DNA of 17,221 nucleotides from Hydnum rufescens UP504 (Eukaryota; Basidiomycota; Agaricomycetes; Cantharellales; Hydnaceae): assembly GCA_014904985.1 (NCBI GenBank), contig MU128986.1, positions 1-17,221 on the forward strand, in the 5' to 3' direction. How positions within the stretch are numbered: position 1 is the stretch's first letter; each line of letters starts with the position of its first letter. Of the stretch, positions 7,996 to 17,221 are shown in pieces. The notes below the pieces were generated by a model, which was given only the letters and a program-made list of their open reading frames with translations, searched no databases and was not told the origin of the DNA. Both the position numbers and the translations under genes were made by a program.

Positions 7996-9662
7996 ACCTA
8001 TGCTGAAATATACGATTCAGGGGCCACATGACACATGTTGCCATATCGGGATCATTTCATCAATTATCATTCCATTGAACCCCACCCAATCCTCGCAGCC
8101 AACAACCGAATATTCTATGCTATTGGTGCTGGCGACTTAAAAATTCAAGTGCCGAACGAGGGGAAATTTACTCCTGTCATTTTACGTAATGCTCTCCATG
8201 CCCCAGAACTCGGATTGACCGTCATTTCGATAAACTGAATTACGAAGGCGGGTCACAAAGTCCTATTCGACGGAAACTCGTGCAAAATCAAAAACCCGAA
8301 AGGTGTCCTTATTGGATGCATCTCTGGCGGCGATAATGGCTTATACAAAGTTGAACACGCTAATTCGGCAGCTACAATTGCACACGAGACAGTGAAGCTC
8401 TCGGATCTTCACAGACGATTGGCCCATATTTCGGTTGATACAATATGCATGCTTATCAAAAACAACGTTATCGAGGGCATCGACCTAATTGATGACATCA
8501 AGGATTTTTCCTGTGACTCCTGCGAGTATGCCAAGGCCACCCGGAAGGCCATCAAGAAAGAGCGGACAGCCCCACTCGCCTCCTCATTCGGCGAGGAAAT
8601 TCACACAGATGTTTGGGGGCCATCACCCCTAAATTCCTTAGGCGGGCGCTCATATTACATCACATTTACAGATGACGCCACGAGATATACAAAGCTTCGA
8701 CTATTACGTACGAAGGATGAGGCACTCGATGCCTACAAAGACTTTGCAGCTTGGGCAAAGACGCAGCACGGAGTCCAAATTAAATGGCTTCGATCTGACC
8801 GCGGAGGTGAATACACAAGTCATGCATTCACGAAGTTTCTAGGGGATCAAGGCACAGAGCGCCAATTAACCACCCATGATACTCCCCAGCACAACGGAGT
8901 TGCCAAATCACTGAATCGGCGGATTCTCGAACGAACTCGCGCTATGTTACATCAATCCCAATTGCCGAAAAATCTCTGGGGCAAGGCTGTGAATTGGGCC
9001 ATCTGGCTCAAAAACCATACCTCTACGCGTGTCTTAGGCCACATGATGCCACTTGAACGGCTTACAAAGGAAAAGCCGAACCTCGTGAATATCCCTATTT
9101 GGGGCCAACAAGTCTGGGTTCACAACGACTCTGGATCGAAATTGGATGAACGCACGAATGAAGCCTTTTGGGTGGGCTATGATAACGACAGCCCACACGC
9201 TCACAGAACTTACTGGAAGGGAAGGAACAAAATATCCGTTGAACGTAACGTAAAATTCACTACCTCGACAATTGACATTTCTGTTGATCCCCCAGTTACG
9301 AGCTCAAGGCCGCGGATAGATCCCCTGCTGACCTCCAACAACTCTCCAGATCCCAAAGACTCAGACGATGCCAAAACCCTAAATTCTAGGCCAACTACCC
9401 CCGCCGAACCCCCTCCTATGCCAAAACAGACCCCACCTGCTGAACCCGAACGACACTCCACACGTGTCCCCAAACCATCTCAATATGTGCAATGCCTTGC
9501 ACAGGGCGAAGGTACAGTTCATGGATACACACACAAATCTGACTCTCAGATCCCCAGCGTCAGGGGGAGCAGTGATAATATCGGCAAGAATTCAGCATCT
9601 CTCGTAAATGACACCATATATCATATAGAATTTAATGACACAGCTTTTGTGACGATTCAAGA
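7996..9662 (+). pseudogene. copia protease and integrase remnant
   Basis: The protease active site YDSGAT is at 8011-8028 and is followed at once by a TGA (8029). Another TGA is at 8236 within SIN*ITKAGH. The GAG-pre-integrase zinc site is intact: His 8410 and 8425, Cys 8512 and 8521. The integrase core shows Asp at 8608-8610 (HTDVWGP) and Asp at 8797-8799 (RSDRGGEY). The third catalytic residue, expected 35 residues later, is Lys (AAA, 8905-8907) in NGVAKSLNR. A proline-rich linker (about 9280-9480) leads to RT. A one-base frameshift between about 9612 and 9663 separates it from the next part. Confidence 0.92.
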
Positions 9663-11066
9663 ATCGACGGTGATCCAAAATCTCTGGAAGAGGCGAAGTC
9701 ACGAACGGATTGGCCACAATGGAAAAAGGCTATCGATATTGAACTCAAAACCGTCAAAGATGCCGGAACTTGGGACGAAGTACCAAGGCCACCCGGCAAG
9801 AATATTGTCGATTGCAAGCTTGTATTCAAAATCAAACAAAAAGCTGATGGAACCATTCTAAAGTACAAGGCACGTCTAGTTGCCCGCGGTTTCACACAGA
9901 TTTATGGCATTGATTACTACGAAACATATTCCCCCGTCGCGTGACTCGCAAGTTTTCGGACGATTATTGCGTTCGCTGCCCAAAACAATTGGGATATCAA
10001 CTCTTTTGATTTCAACGGTGCATACCTCAATGGCGAACTTGACGAGAACGAAGAAATTTATATGAATTTCCCCCCCGAGTACAGACCCCAGGGGGAGAAT
10101 ACAATCCTACGCCTATGGAAGACTCTGTACGGTCTTAAGCAAGCCGGACGGCGATGGTACAACTCATTATCCCACGCACTCAATAGTCTCGGTTTTAGTG
10201 CAAGCCATGCCGATCCCAGTGTGTTCCATACCCAGAAAGATGGGGAGGAATTAATTTTGGCAATCCATGTGGACGATTGCACGTTTACGGGCCCATCGAG
10301 GGCATTGCTTGACAAATACAAGCAGAAAATCAACAAAAAGTACTCGATTACCGACTTAGGGCCACTCCATTGGCTACTCGGCGTTAAAATCAAGCGAGAT
10401 CGTGAACTACGGACAATCCAATTATCACAGACATCGTACATTGACTCGATTGTTTCGCAGTTCTCACTCAGTGACTTGAAACCCATTAATACCCCAATGG
10501 AACCCGGGGCCACACCCACTTGAGAGGATTCTGCGATGAATCCCACAGATATCGAATGAATGAAGCGGACCCCCTATCGCGAGGCCATAGGGAGCCTTAT
10601 GTACGCATCCGTGGCCATGAGGCCGGACATTACTTTTGCGGTATCGACGCTATTGCAGTTCCTTGACAGGCCGGGACCCACACACTGGGAGGCAGCAAAA
10701 CGAGTTATACAGTACCTATCAACGACGAAGAGTCTTAGCCTGACATATGGGTTAAAACAACATGACCTACTCGGGTACACGGATGCGGATGGAGCAATGC
10801 AGGAGCACCGTCATGCAATAACGGGATACACTTACCTGATAGATGGAGGAACCGTCTCCTGGAGCTCCCAAAAGCAGGAGCTGATCACACTCTCGACGGC
10901 CAAGGCAGAATATGTCGCCACAACTCAAGCTGCCAAGGAAGGCATTTGGCTACGAGGCCTCATTGCCGAAATTTTCCATACTCAACTCAAAGCCATGACT
11001 CTATATTGCGATAATCAAGCTGTGTTAAAGCTTGCAATGGGCGATAATTACCACACCCAGTGTAAG
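9663..11066 (+). pseudogene. copia reverse transcriptase and partial RNase H remnant
   Basis: The frame resumes one base off with [18 protein letters not shown], then [27 protein letters not shown] and the polymerase motif HVDD (10266-10277; copia usually has YVDD). Stops TGA at 9942 (SPVA*LASFR), 10521 and 10557 (IE*MKRTPYREAIG) break it. RNase H keeps its D-E-D residues (Asp 10782, Glu 10908, Asp 11010), but recognisable sequence ends near 11066, before the usual C-terminal portion and last Asp. A TAA at 11079 follows in unrelated sequence. Confidence 0.92.
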
Positions 11067-11299
11067 CAGGATGGCTATTAAACCAATCCAACTACTGTCC
11101 ATGATGTTGAGCCGGGGACGAAAGAGGGGATCACAGATCTAATCCGGATGTTCAGGTTCGAGTGGGGGAAGGTCTTTTGAACAGGAGAAATTGCAGTGAG
11201 CCAACAAAGCCCAAGCAATTAAGTGAGAATGTGTCTTTCAGTCAAATTACCACACCCTAAGAATCTCTTCTTGAAAAAAAAAGAGAGAGATAATGCGAC
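11067..11299. other. junction sequence between copia and helicase remnants
   Basis: There is no gene here. It holds a purine-rich GAGTGGGGGAAGG (11160-11172), which could be a relic of the copia polypurine tract, but no LTR follows it. An A-run with GAGAGAGA lies around 11274-11291. The composition shifts toward the AT-rich, CpG-poor sequence to the right. Confidence 0.45.
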
Positions 11300-12240
11300 C
11301 TTGAGAACAAAAATGATCTCTACCATGCTACCAGTCAATCTATTTGGTCCCAACTGGCTCCTTTGAATGTTGGACATGGAAGGCTTTCAAGGTGCAATTC
11401 TGATCAATCCACCCTTCCCAATCCACATGAAGGCTGGAGAGAAGGAAAACTCCCAGATTCTGATTGATGCTATTTACCCAAACATCACCCAGCCTTGGCC
11501 AACCACCCCTGACACCTACTTTCCTTGACCGGGTTATATTATCACCATGAAATGAGATGTCCATCAACATTAATTCAAAAATAATTGATAAATTCCCTGG
11601 CAAAGAGAAGGTCTACCACTCTGCAGACAGCATACTTCCAGAGGATGGAGTTGATGATTCAATCCATAATCTTCCCTCGAATACCTCAATTCTCTCAATG
11701 CATCTGGCCTCCCCATTTCACACCTCACTCTCAAAGTTGGTGCTCCATTGCTCATCCTTCGGAATCTATCAGTCCAGGATGGTGTCTGTAATGGTACCCG
11801 TGCTGTGATTCTGGAATTGAACAATCATGTTATAAAAGCTCAGATTCTGGGTGGATCACATGCTGGGAATATCATCTTGATTCCACATCTAAATCTGACA
11901 CCTTCAGAAACAGGTACAGTGGCTTTGGAGTCTCAAATTCCATTCTAACATCAATTTTCTCTTCACAGGTGAATTTCCATTCAAAATGCTCCATCGCCAA
12001 TTCCCTGTGGCTCTTGCATTTGCAATGACCATAAACAAGGCCCAAGGCCAATCAGTTAAATTTGTTGGCCTTGATCTTCGGGTTCCTTGCTTTGGCCATG
12101 GACAACTATATGTCGCACATTCCCGAGTGACTTCCCCTCAAGGGCTGAAGGTCATCTTCCCAACAGAAGAGCCTGTCACTGTAAATGTTGTATATAAAGA
12201 TGCTTTGTTGCTTCCTGCTGTACACAATATTATTCCCTGA
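11300..12240 (+). pseudogene. PIF1-family (Helitron-type) helicase, C-terminal part
   Basis: Pieces in shifting frames reproduce the C-terminal third of a PIF1-like helicase: NVGHGRLS (about 11370-11393), GEKENSQILIDAIYPNI (about 11440-11490), INSKIIDKFPGKEKVYHSAD, LILRNLSVQDGVCNGTR, GSHAGNIILIP, FAMTINKAQGQS and YVAHSRVTSPQGLK, ending at a TGA at 12238. Breaks include a frame change near 11393, a one-base insertion at about 11523, a TGA at 11550 (LSP*NE) and a frame change near 11678. Walker A/B motifs are absent. Such helicases occur both as Helitron RepHel tails and as stand-alone amplified genes in mushrooms; no Rep domain or Helitron end is visible, so the origin is undecided. Confidence 0.85.
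11914..11968 (+). other. 55-nt intron in the helicase remnant
   Basis: GTACAG..TTCACAG splits LTPSET from GEFPFKM. Removing exactly these 55 bases restores the reading frame across ACA-G|GT, giving TGE. A CTAAC branch-site-like sequence (11945-11949) lies about 20 nt before the acceptor. Without splicing the frame runs into a stop at about 11946. Confidence 0.8.
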
Positions 12241-12351
12241 TGAAATCATTTCAATTTTGGTATAATCAATATAGCTATCTGAATATAAGGAATTGAGTCA
12301 AATAGAATTTAGTGCAGGTACAGTATATACAGACATTATTATGGTAAGCTC

Positions 12352-12430
12352 AAGCAGCCACCTACTGCAAGAGTACCAGCCATGTATGGACAAAGCAGCC
12401 ACTAAGGCAAGAGTACAAGCTGGCATGCAC
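12352..12430. repeat. imperfect tandem repeat, two units of about 40 bp
   Basis: Units at 12352-12391 and 12393-12430 both begin AAGCAGCCAC and share GCAAGAGTAC near the middle, with drift toward the ends. Two units only; function unknown. Confidence 0.6.
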
Positions 12431-13042
12431 AGGTGACAGCCTTTACTCGTAAGAGAAATGCCAATAATGGCAAGGATGACAATAACCCCCTTAGTGAATG
12501 GAGGGAGAGAGGAGACAAGAGCATTTGAAGAAGTAGGTGCCATATGATAGAGTCGATGAAGAATGATACTCTGATGGGTAAGTCCTTAGGTGGAAGCAAA
12601 TGTCAATTTGATCCTGACATGAATGGCCTTCTCCACATCACTCTTCTCATTCTCTCATATTAAGTCTCATTGAGATTCAGTTCCCTCTTGCTCTGCTTTC
12701 TCATGTACTTGTCTTCCATGACATTACATAATGAGCAATGGTGCATGGCAGAAGCTTAATGCACATGTAGAAGAGAGAACACTAAGTATGCACATTATGC
12801 AATCAGCATATATCCATCTCAACATTGCATAATTCTTGCACCATGACTTCACTTGTCAATCATATTAAGGGCTCCTTTTGTACTCAACTCAATTACATAA
12901 TCCTCCCCTTGACTATGAACAACCCTTAACATCCACCAAGGTACTTGCTTACATAATTCTGGAACTTGCCAGAATTGATGACCATTCTGGATAAAATCAG
13001 TGTTCAGCTCAGATATTTTTCATGTCTGAAGTGGCTCATGAT

Positions 13043-13201
13043 TTCAGGTTTGAACCTGGGTTAAACCTGAACCTAACCTAACATAGGTTTTCTTCATGTT
13101 AGGTTCAGGTTTTTCCAATTGAGGATATTCAGGTTTTGGTTAAGTTCAGGTTTTGCCCAAATGGGGCAAAACCCAACCTGAACCTGACTTTGGCAACCAT
13201 A
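13043..13201. repeat. AGGTT/AACCT motif cluster with hairpins, possible orphan transposon end
   Basis: At least ten copies of AGGTT(C) and its complement alternate within 160 bp. They form two clear hairpins: CCTAACAT 13077-13084 with ATGTTAGG 13096-13103, and GGTTTTGCCC 13149-13158 with GGGCAAAACC 13164-13173. The right edge, TTTGGCAACCATA, reads TATGGTTGCCAAA on the other strand. It resembles hAT-type ends with a GTTGCC core, as in the element at 3980. I found no partner end or target duplication. Confidence 0.4.
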
Positions 13202-13851
13202 TTTCCCAGCGCCATTAATTCTTGTCCAGGAGCCACCAAATTTGTGAGGTAGGCATATGGGAGATGTATCTAGGATTCTGCAGCAACAGTTTTAAAGAAA
13301 TGTACAAAGTGCTCCCTGATGAGGCAAATTACTGGTGGAAATCACCAAATTTGATAATTTTGAATCCACAGAATTGCATTCATGAGCCCTGTAGGCACTC
13401 TGCAATAGAAAAACTGCCTGTATTTTGTGGACCAGGATACTGGCTGCCTCTGTGAAAATTTTGACTCTCCATGGGCTGAGGCTGAGCCATGAAGGCAGTC
13501 TGAGTGTCAGCATTTGGATCCATTTCTACCAAGCAAACCATGAGAGCTAAAAAAAAACCCTTCTCTACACCCCCACCATCATGTGCAATAAAATGCCTCC
13601 CAAATCCAGGGCTGGTCCAAGGAGAACATGGAGCAGGTCGGTGAAATCTGCTGTCATGTGAGGAATGGTTTTATAACAAAATTAGACCGGCCACATACCC
13701 CTCTTTTCTCCCTCACTTTTGCATAGAACCCTTCATAATTTTTCAGATATGTAGATAGAGTTATTTTCTTTGTACCTACCAAGTTTGAGCCCCATCAGAG
13801 CAGAGGAACATGATTAATTTCTCCAGTTATTCACTTCACTGCAATAACCCC

Positions 13852-16800
13852 GTAAGGAATAGTACATTTGCACTTGCATCAGCATTATTCCCTCAGACAG
13901 TACTACGTCCCCACATCCGCCATTCGTTCGTATTTCTTCACGAGCTTTCCCCCCGTTCGGTCCCCCAACAAATTGTAAATGTAGCATGGACCACTGACGC
14001 ACACTTTTGTCTGCTCCCTTGTTGTTGATCAATGAACCGTAGGCCTTAATGCTTGCCGGTACCGCCGGAAGAGAGGATCGGCATATCACCGTCTAGCGTA
14101 ATATAATAGCATTTTTGTTTGGTTCTATGGAGGGGATTCGTCAAGCCCCGCAAAGGATTCAGGCGTTGAGAGGCTTGTAGCATGGGAAAACGCACGCTCG
14201 AATTATGCCGCTTCCTGCGGAAGATATATCGCAATTATACTCAGTTTTCACGCTCTTTGGAGGGTCCGGCTCCAGCGACCACCGGCATGACGGCGGGATC
14301 CGAAGGCAAGAAAAAGTACATCGACTCAGGCTTGTTTTCGCCATCATCCAAGCGATCGACAGTGTACTGTGCGAATCGAACTTGGTCCTGAGTACTGACG
14401 ACTGCGCGCCACATGCGAGAAAAGAAAATATCAGCGCAATGTGCCAAGACCGACTTGCGCGAGCACTACTAACTTAGGATCAATCGGTCCACTGGAACAT
14501 CGATAGTTGCAGCCAATGATATAGCAAATGGTCGAAATGATGACCATATCTCTTGGGGCTGAGTGATTGCTATCCGTCGGAGAGCACTGAGGCTAATGAC
14601 CTTCACGTCTGAACCAACATGCGCGAACCGATATCTTCAAAGGGCATGAGAGGCACTTAAATCAGGGTGGTCTTTCCAGATCAGGCACCCATATTATTTT
14701 TACCTTGTCCAACCGTTCGGTAGATTATCGCGGTGCGCATGAGGAGAATTTTCAAATATACCATATACCCTCGGCCGTGGCAGTCGTTCTTCTCTGATCG
14801 AAATCGCCTTCAATGGATCCTGCCTTGAAGGAAGCCTACCAACCCGTTTCAGGGCATCCCCTTTCTCCGACAAGCAAAGGACGTCCCCCGGCGTCCACTG
14901 ACCATCGCAGTCGAATTGCCCAGTGTGGGAACGCTCAGTAACGCTGGCGATATGTGCTTCCAGAGCATTGTCATTGTAACTGTTGCCGTTCACACTGGAT
15001 GCTATATCGCCTAGCCTAGGTGGAAGGTCCAACGCCTGAGAGAGCTCGCTAGGATCCGTGGCAAGGTGGCGGAGTACTAAAGAGCGCGAAAGGCGTTCGT
15101 TCGGAGACTCCAGTCTTGGCAAACCTTCCCAAAGAAAGAAGATGAATTCCTAGGCCCGTATGATTCCATTCCGAGATTTCACTAATGCTTACCGTGTGGG
15201 TTGAGTGGTCGAAGCGATATGCCGATAATCTGTCGGAACAGTCTGACCCATCAACTTATGAAGACACGTAACACACGAGAAGTCGTACCTCGGGGGTGAG
15301 GTCGTATATGAAATTCGATACGCTTCCAGCCACATCCTGCCCTTTGTTAAGGGTCCTAGAGGGGTCTCGCGGACTCCTCGTTGTGAGATCACCAAGGAGG
15401 AGAGTACCGTTTGTATCCAACCATAAATTCTGCGGCTGTGGGAATGTTACGACGTAGGGGAGGCGTCACGTATTGGGATAATCCCACGTACCAGAAGTAT
15501 CGATCCCAGTTCCTGCACATCAACTAGCCGTGAATCCAGCAGATAGCTTGCCACGAGCTTTGCATAGCTCTAAGTGAGACAGCCAATACACCCTACAGCT
15601 GGTGGAGTGATTACCTTTAAGTCGAGAATCTACTCATCAGGGGTGAGGAAGGTTTGAGAAACGATCTGAACACATTTGAACACGGACCAGTCGTAAAGTC
15701 ATCATCGTTATTACGAATTTATTCTCTGTCCGCCAGTAGAAATTAACCAAAGTAGAGATGTCTCTGGACTGCACAGCTGAACGGGTGATGACTACACATG
15801 TATAGCTCGTCGACTCGGATTGATCCATACCTTGATGAAATACTATAAAGGCAGCTGGACAATGGTCGTCTGAGACTCCGAATATTTGAGGGAGGTTTGG
15901 ATGCCTGTTTTAGAGGCTTTAGATCCACCAGTTCACTAGTTGAAATCCCGGGGAGGATATGTACCGAAATTGGCGTAGTCGCCGAACTTCTGCGAGAAAA
16001 TCCTATATTTATGAAGTGAGATGTTTCACCGGGGGGATACATGGAGAAAGAAACACACACCTGGTTTGTGCTCGGCATGTTGTACGTCTTGACAAGCCTA
16101 TCGACACCATTTACGGACGCCACAGCCGCACCTGAGAACCAGCCGCGATGTCGAGTATTTAACCGTTTTTGAATATACATCTCATCTTCATGAACTACGA
16201 GAAGCTAATGTCCACAATCGTTGTAAGCCCTCCAATGGAAAGGAAAATGAAATAGCTTACCCCCGATCGATTTCTCACAGAGGAATGAGGAGATTGCTGC
16301 GAGATATCTTCTTTAATTCCAGATAACACCCTGTGAGTTTCCATTCCAATCATCATCTGAACAATATCGCCGTTATCAAAGAGGAAGCTGCAGGATATGA
16401 TTCAACCTTACGATCCATGTGCTGCGGAGGTCTTCAAGTCGTCTTGCGAGTTGGTCAATCCGAAACTTGATGGAGGACTGGTATAGGATGCGTTGTATTC
16501 CATTCATCTTAGCGAGCCGTAGCAAATATCCCTCGATTCCTTTAAGGTGGCTAGATTTTGAGACTCAGGGAAGGCCCTTCATCCAAAGCATGATCCTTCA
16601 GGGCTTACAGATAGAAAGCTTCGAGATGATGTGCCATATGAGATGGAAACTCAGTCATCCCTGAACGCTTGAGGTAGTCATGTAGCAAAGCTAATATCGA
16701 CATCACTCGTTCGACTAGTTCACGATGTAACATTTGATTCAATCTATCTTTCTGTCGACGATCCCGAAGCCGTTAGGGTAAGCGAATAGTTTGGTAAGAA

Positions 16801-17172
16801 GCAATTCACCTCTACAATATCCAAAACTGCACTCAGAACACTCATGACCCCGCCCAATGGCCCGGGTATCATGTTGATGTTAGCAGTGAATCTGAGCATC
16901 GCTACACCACCAGCCAGGGAATCGGAGGGGAAATGAGATGACTTTAAGGTTGACGGATCCATCCGGGTGAAGTAGGAAATTACGAGGGCTCGTTCTGAGT
17001 ATCTTGGTGTGCTTCTGTCTGAGAGAGAGCTGGTACACTGATTGATAGTAGGGATCCTGGACCCAGCCGAAGCAACCGATATCGCAACAGGAATTTCAAA
17101 TACTCGTCTCCGCCTCCGAACACCCGCGACAGTGGGGATAGAGGGAGTGTATCCAACAGCCACTGAATTAAG
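13852..17172. repeat. segmental duplication, copy 2
   Basis: Direct-orientation copy of 611-3929, offset by about 13.24 kb, with scattered substitutions and small indels. It carries the second MLKL-like gene. At its right end it joins straight into sequence matching 4815-4864 inside the hAT element, so the 885 bp at 3930-4814 of copy 1 is missing here. Confidence 0.95.
14241..16962 (-). CDS. second MLKL-like gene, C-terminus frameshifted
   Basis: Same architecture as the gene at 909-3717: ATG at 16962, first exon 16810-16962 (153 nt, same length), then exons matching in order. Splice sites I checked are kept despite indels inside introns. Many exon differences are silent or conservative, for example CGA to CGG at the RQFR|HPN junction. 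HRD is absent here too, and GDV reads GDL. A two-base deletion (copy 1 GTGTGGTCG, copy 2 GTGGTCG) in the last exon shifts the frame at MPV, losing WSLEPD and ending at a TGA at 14241 instead of the ancestral stop at 14159. An in-frame loss of one proline codon lies just before. It may still make a protein lacking about the last 30-40 native residues, or be an early pseudogene. Confidence 0.65.
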
Positions 17173-17221
17173 GCTATGTATGTAACGTATGCTGAATATC
17201 TAGTGACTTGGAGTTGGTTTG
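17173..17221 (-). mobile_element. interior of the hAT element, left part deleted
   Basis: The final 49 bases match 4815-4864 except for one missing A, starting GCTATGTATGTAAC. They are fused directly to the duplicated segment at 17172/17173. The right inverted repeat of this copy should lie about 120 bp beyond the window. No microhomology beyond a base or so is visible at the junction. Confidence 0.88.

Larger units (their letters stand above)
6602..11066 (+). mobile_element. Ty1/copia LTR retrotransposon, 3'-truncated and decayed
   Basis: The order is 5' LTR (6602-7010), primer-binding site (7011-7023), then gag, protease, integrase, reverse transcriptase and partial RNase H. Integrase before RT defines the copia (Pseudoviridae) order. 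Gag-pol was evidently one continuous frame. It is now broken by eight TGA stops and one single-nucleotide frameshift between about 9612 and 9663. Recognisable coding ends inside RNase H near 11066, and no second LTR is present in the window, so the 3' end is lost. CpG remains frequent in the coding part, unlike the flanking 12-13 kb region, which suggests a younger insertion than its neighbour. Confidence 0.92.
12241..13851. other. AT-rich, CpG-depleted non-coding stretch
   Basis: I see no supportable gene. Several short open frames (for example minus 12298-12599 and plus 13222-13455) lack family features. There is no CG dinucleotide from 12556 to 13209 and only two from 12241 to 12555. The stretch contains a two-unit repeat at 12352-12430 and an AGGTT/AACCT inverted-motif cluster at 13043-13201. 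It ends abruptly at duplication copy 2. Confidence 0.6.

Noticed and set aside
9210..9473. Minus-strand glycine-rich open frame
   Set aside because: It is the antisense shadow of the proline-rich linker in the copia polyprotein.
7429..10559. Repeated in-frame TGA could mean TGA is read as an amino acid
   Set aside because: The gene models elsewhere use TGA as a normal stop, the positions fit CGA decay, and the element also has a frameshift, a catalytic Glu-to-Lys change and a truncation.
12298..12599. Minus-strand hydrophobic open frames
   Set aside because: Two overlapping frames in CpG-depleted repeat DNA containing a tandem repeat; no start context or family signal.
611..17172. The two 3.3-kb direct repeats could be long terminal repeats of a giant element
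   Set aside because: They contain a multi-intron gene, lack TG..CA ends and a primer site at their edge, and the second copy continues into the same hAT interior, which fits tandem duplication.

Overview
The window looks like nuclear DNA of a basidiomycete fungus, most likely a mushroom-forming Agaricomycete. Evidence: short introns of about 46-72 nt with GT..AG ends, a multi-exon gene of a family I associate with mushroom genomes, and a dense mix of decayed fungal transposons (hAT, Ty1/copia, PIF1-type helicase). There is no bacterial operon structure.

Layout. 1-610 is unique sequence with weak coding signals. 611-3929 is the first copy of a ~3.3-kb segment that returns in direct orientation at 13852-17172. 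Each copy carries one minus-strand gene (909-3717 and 14241-16962). I could build a 15-exon model for copy 1 with consistent phase throughout (635 codons). It predicts an N-terminal helical domain resembling the MLKL/fungal-NLR four-helix domain, a degenerate kinase-like domain (Lys and alpha-C Glu kept, no HRD, DFG reduced to GDV), and a C-terminal domain ending in a WSLEP motif. Copy 2 keeps the splice sites I checked but has a 2-nt deletion near the C-terminus.

Upstream of copy 1 sits a 1006-bp hAT element (3980-4985) with 16-bp perfect terminal inverted repeats and an 8-bp target duplication. It holds only the tail of a transposase, plus a promoter-like block that recurs at about 5946-6140. 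4986-6601 is intergenic and repeat-derived. 6602-11066 is a Ty1/copia retrotransposon: 5' LTR, half-tRNA primer site, gag, protease, integrase, RT and part of RNase H. It has no 3' LTR and carries eight in-frame stops, all TGA. 11300-12240 is the C-terminal part of a PIF1/Helitron-type helicase with a precise 55-nt intron. 12241-13851 is old, CpG-starved, AT-rich sequence with small repeats.

In copy 2 the segment runs directly into the interior of the same hAT element (17173-17221). The hAT insertion therefore preceded the duplication, and 885 bp was later lost from copy 2 (or less likely gained in copy 1). The simplest reading is a tandem duplication of a ~13.2-kb unit whose second copy continues beyond the window. 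The retrotransposon and helicase are dead. The MLKL-like pair is the part most likely to have host function, possibly in regulated cell death or non-self response; that role is inferred from family only.
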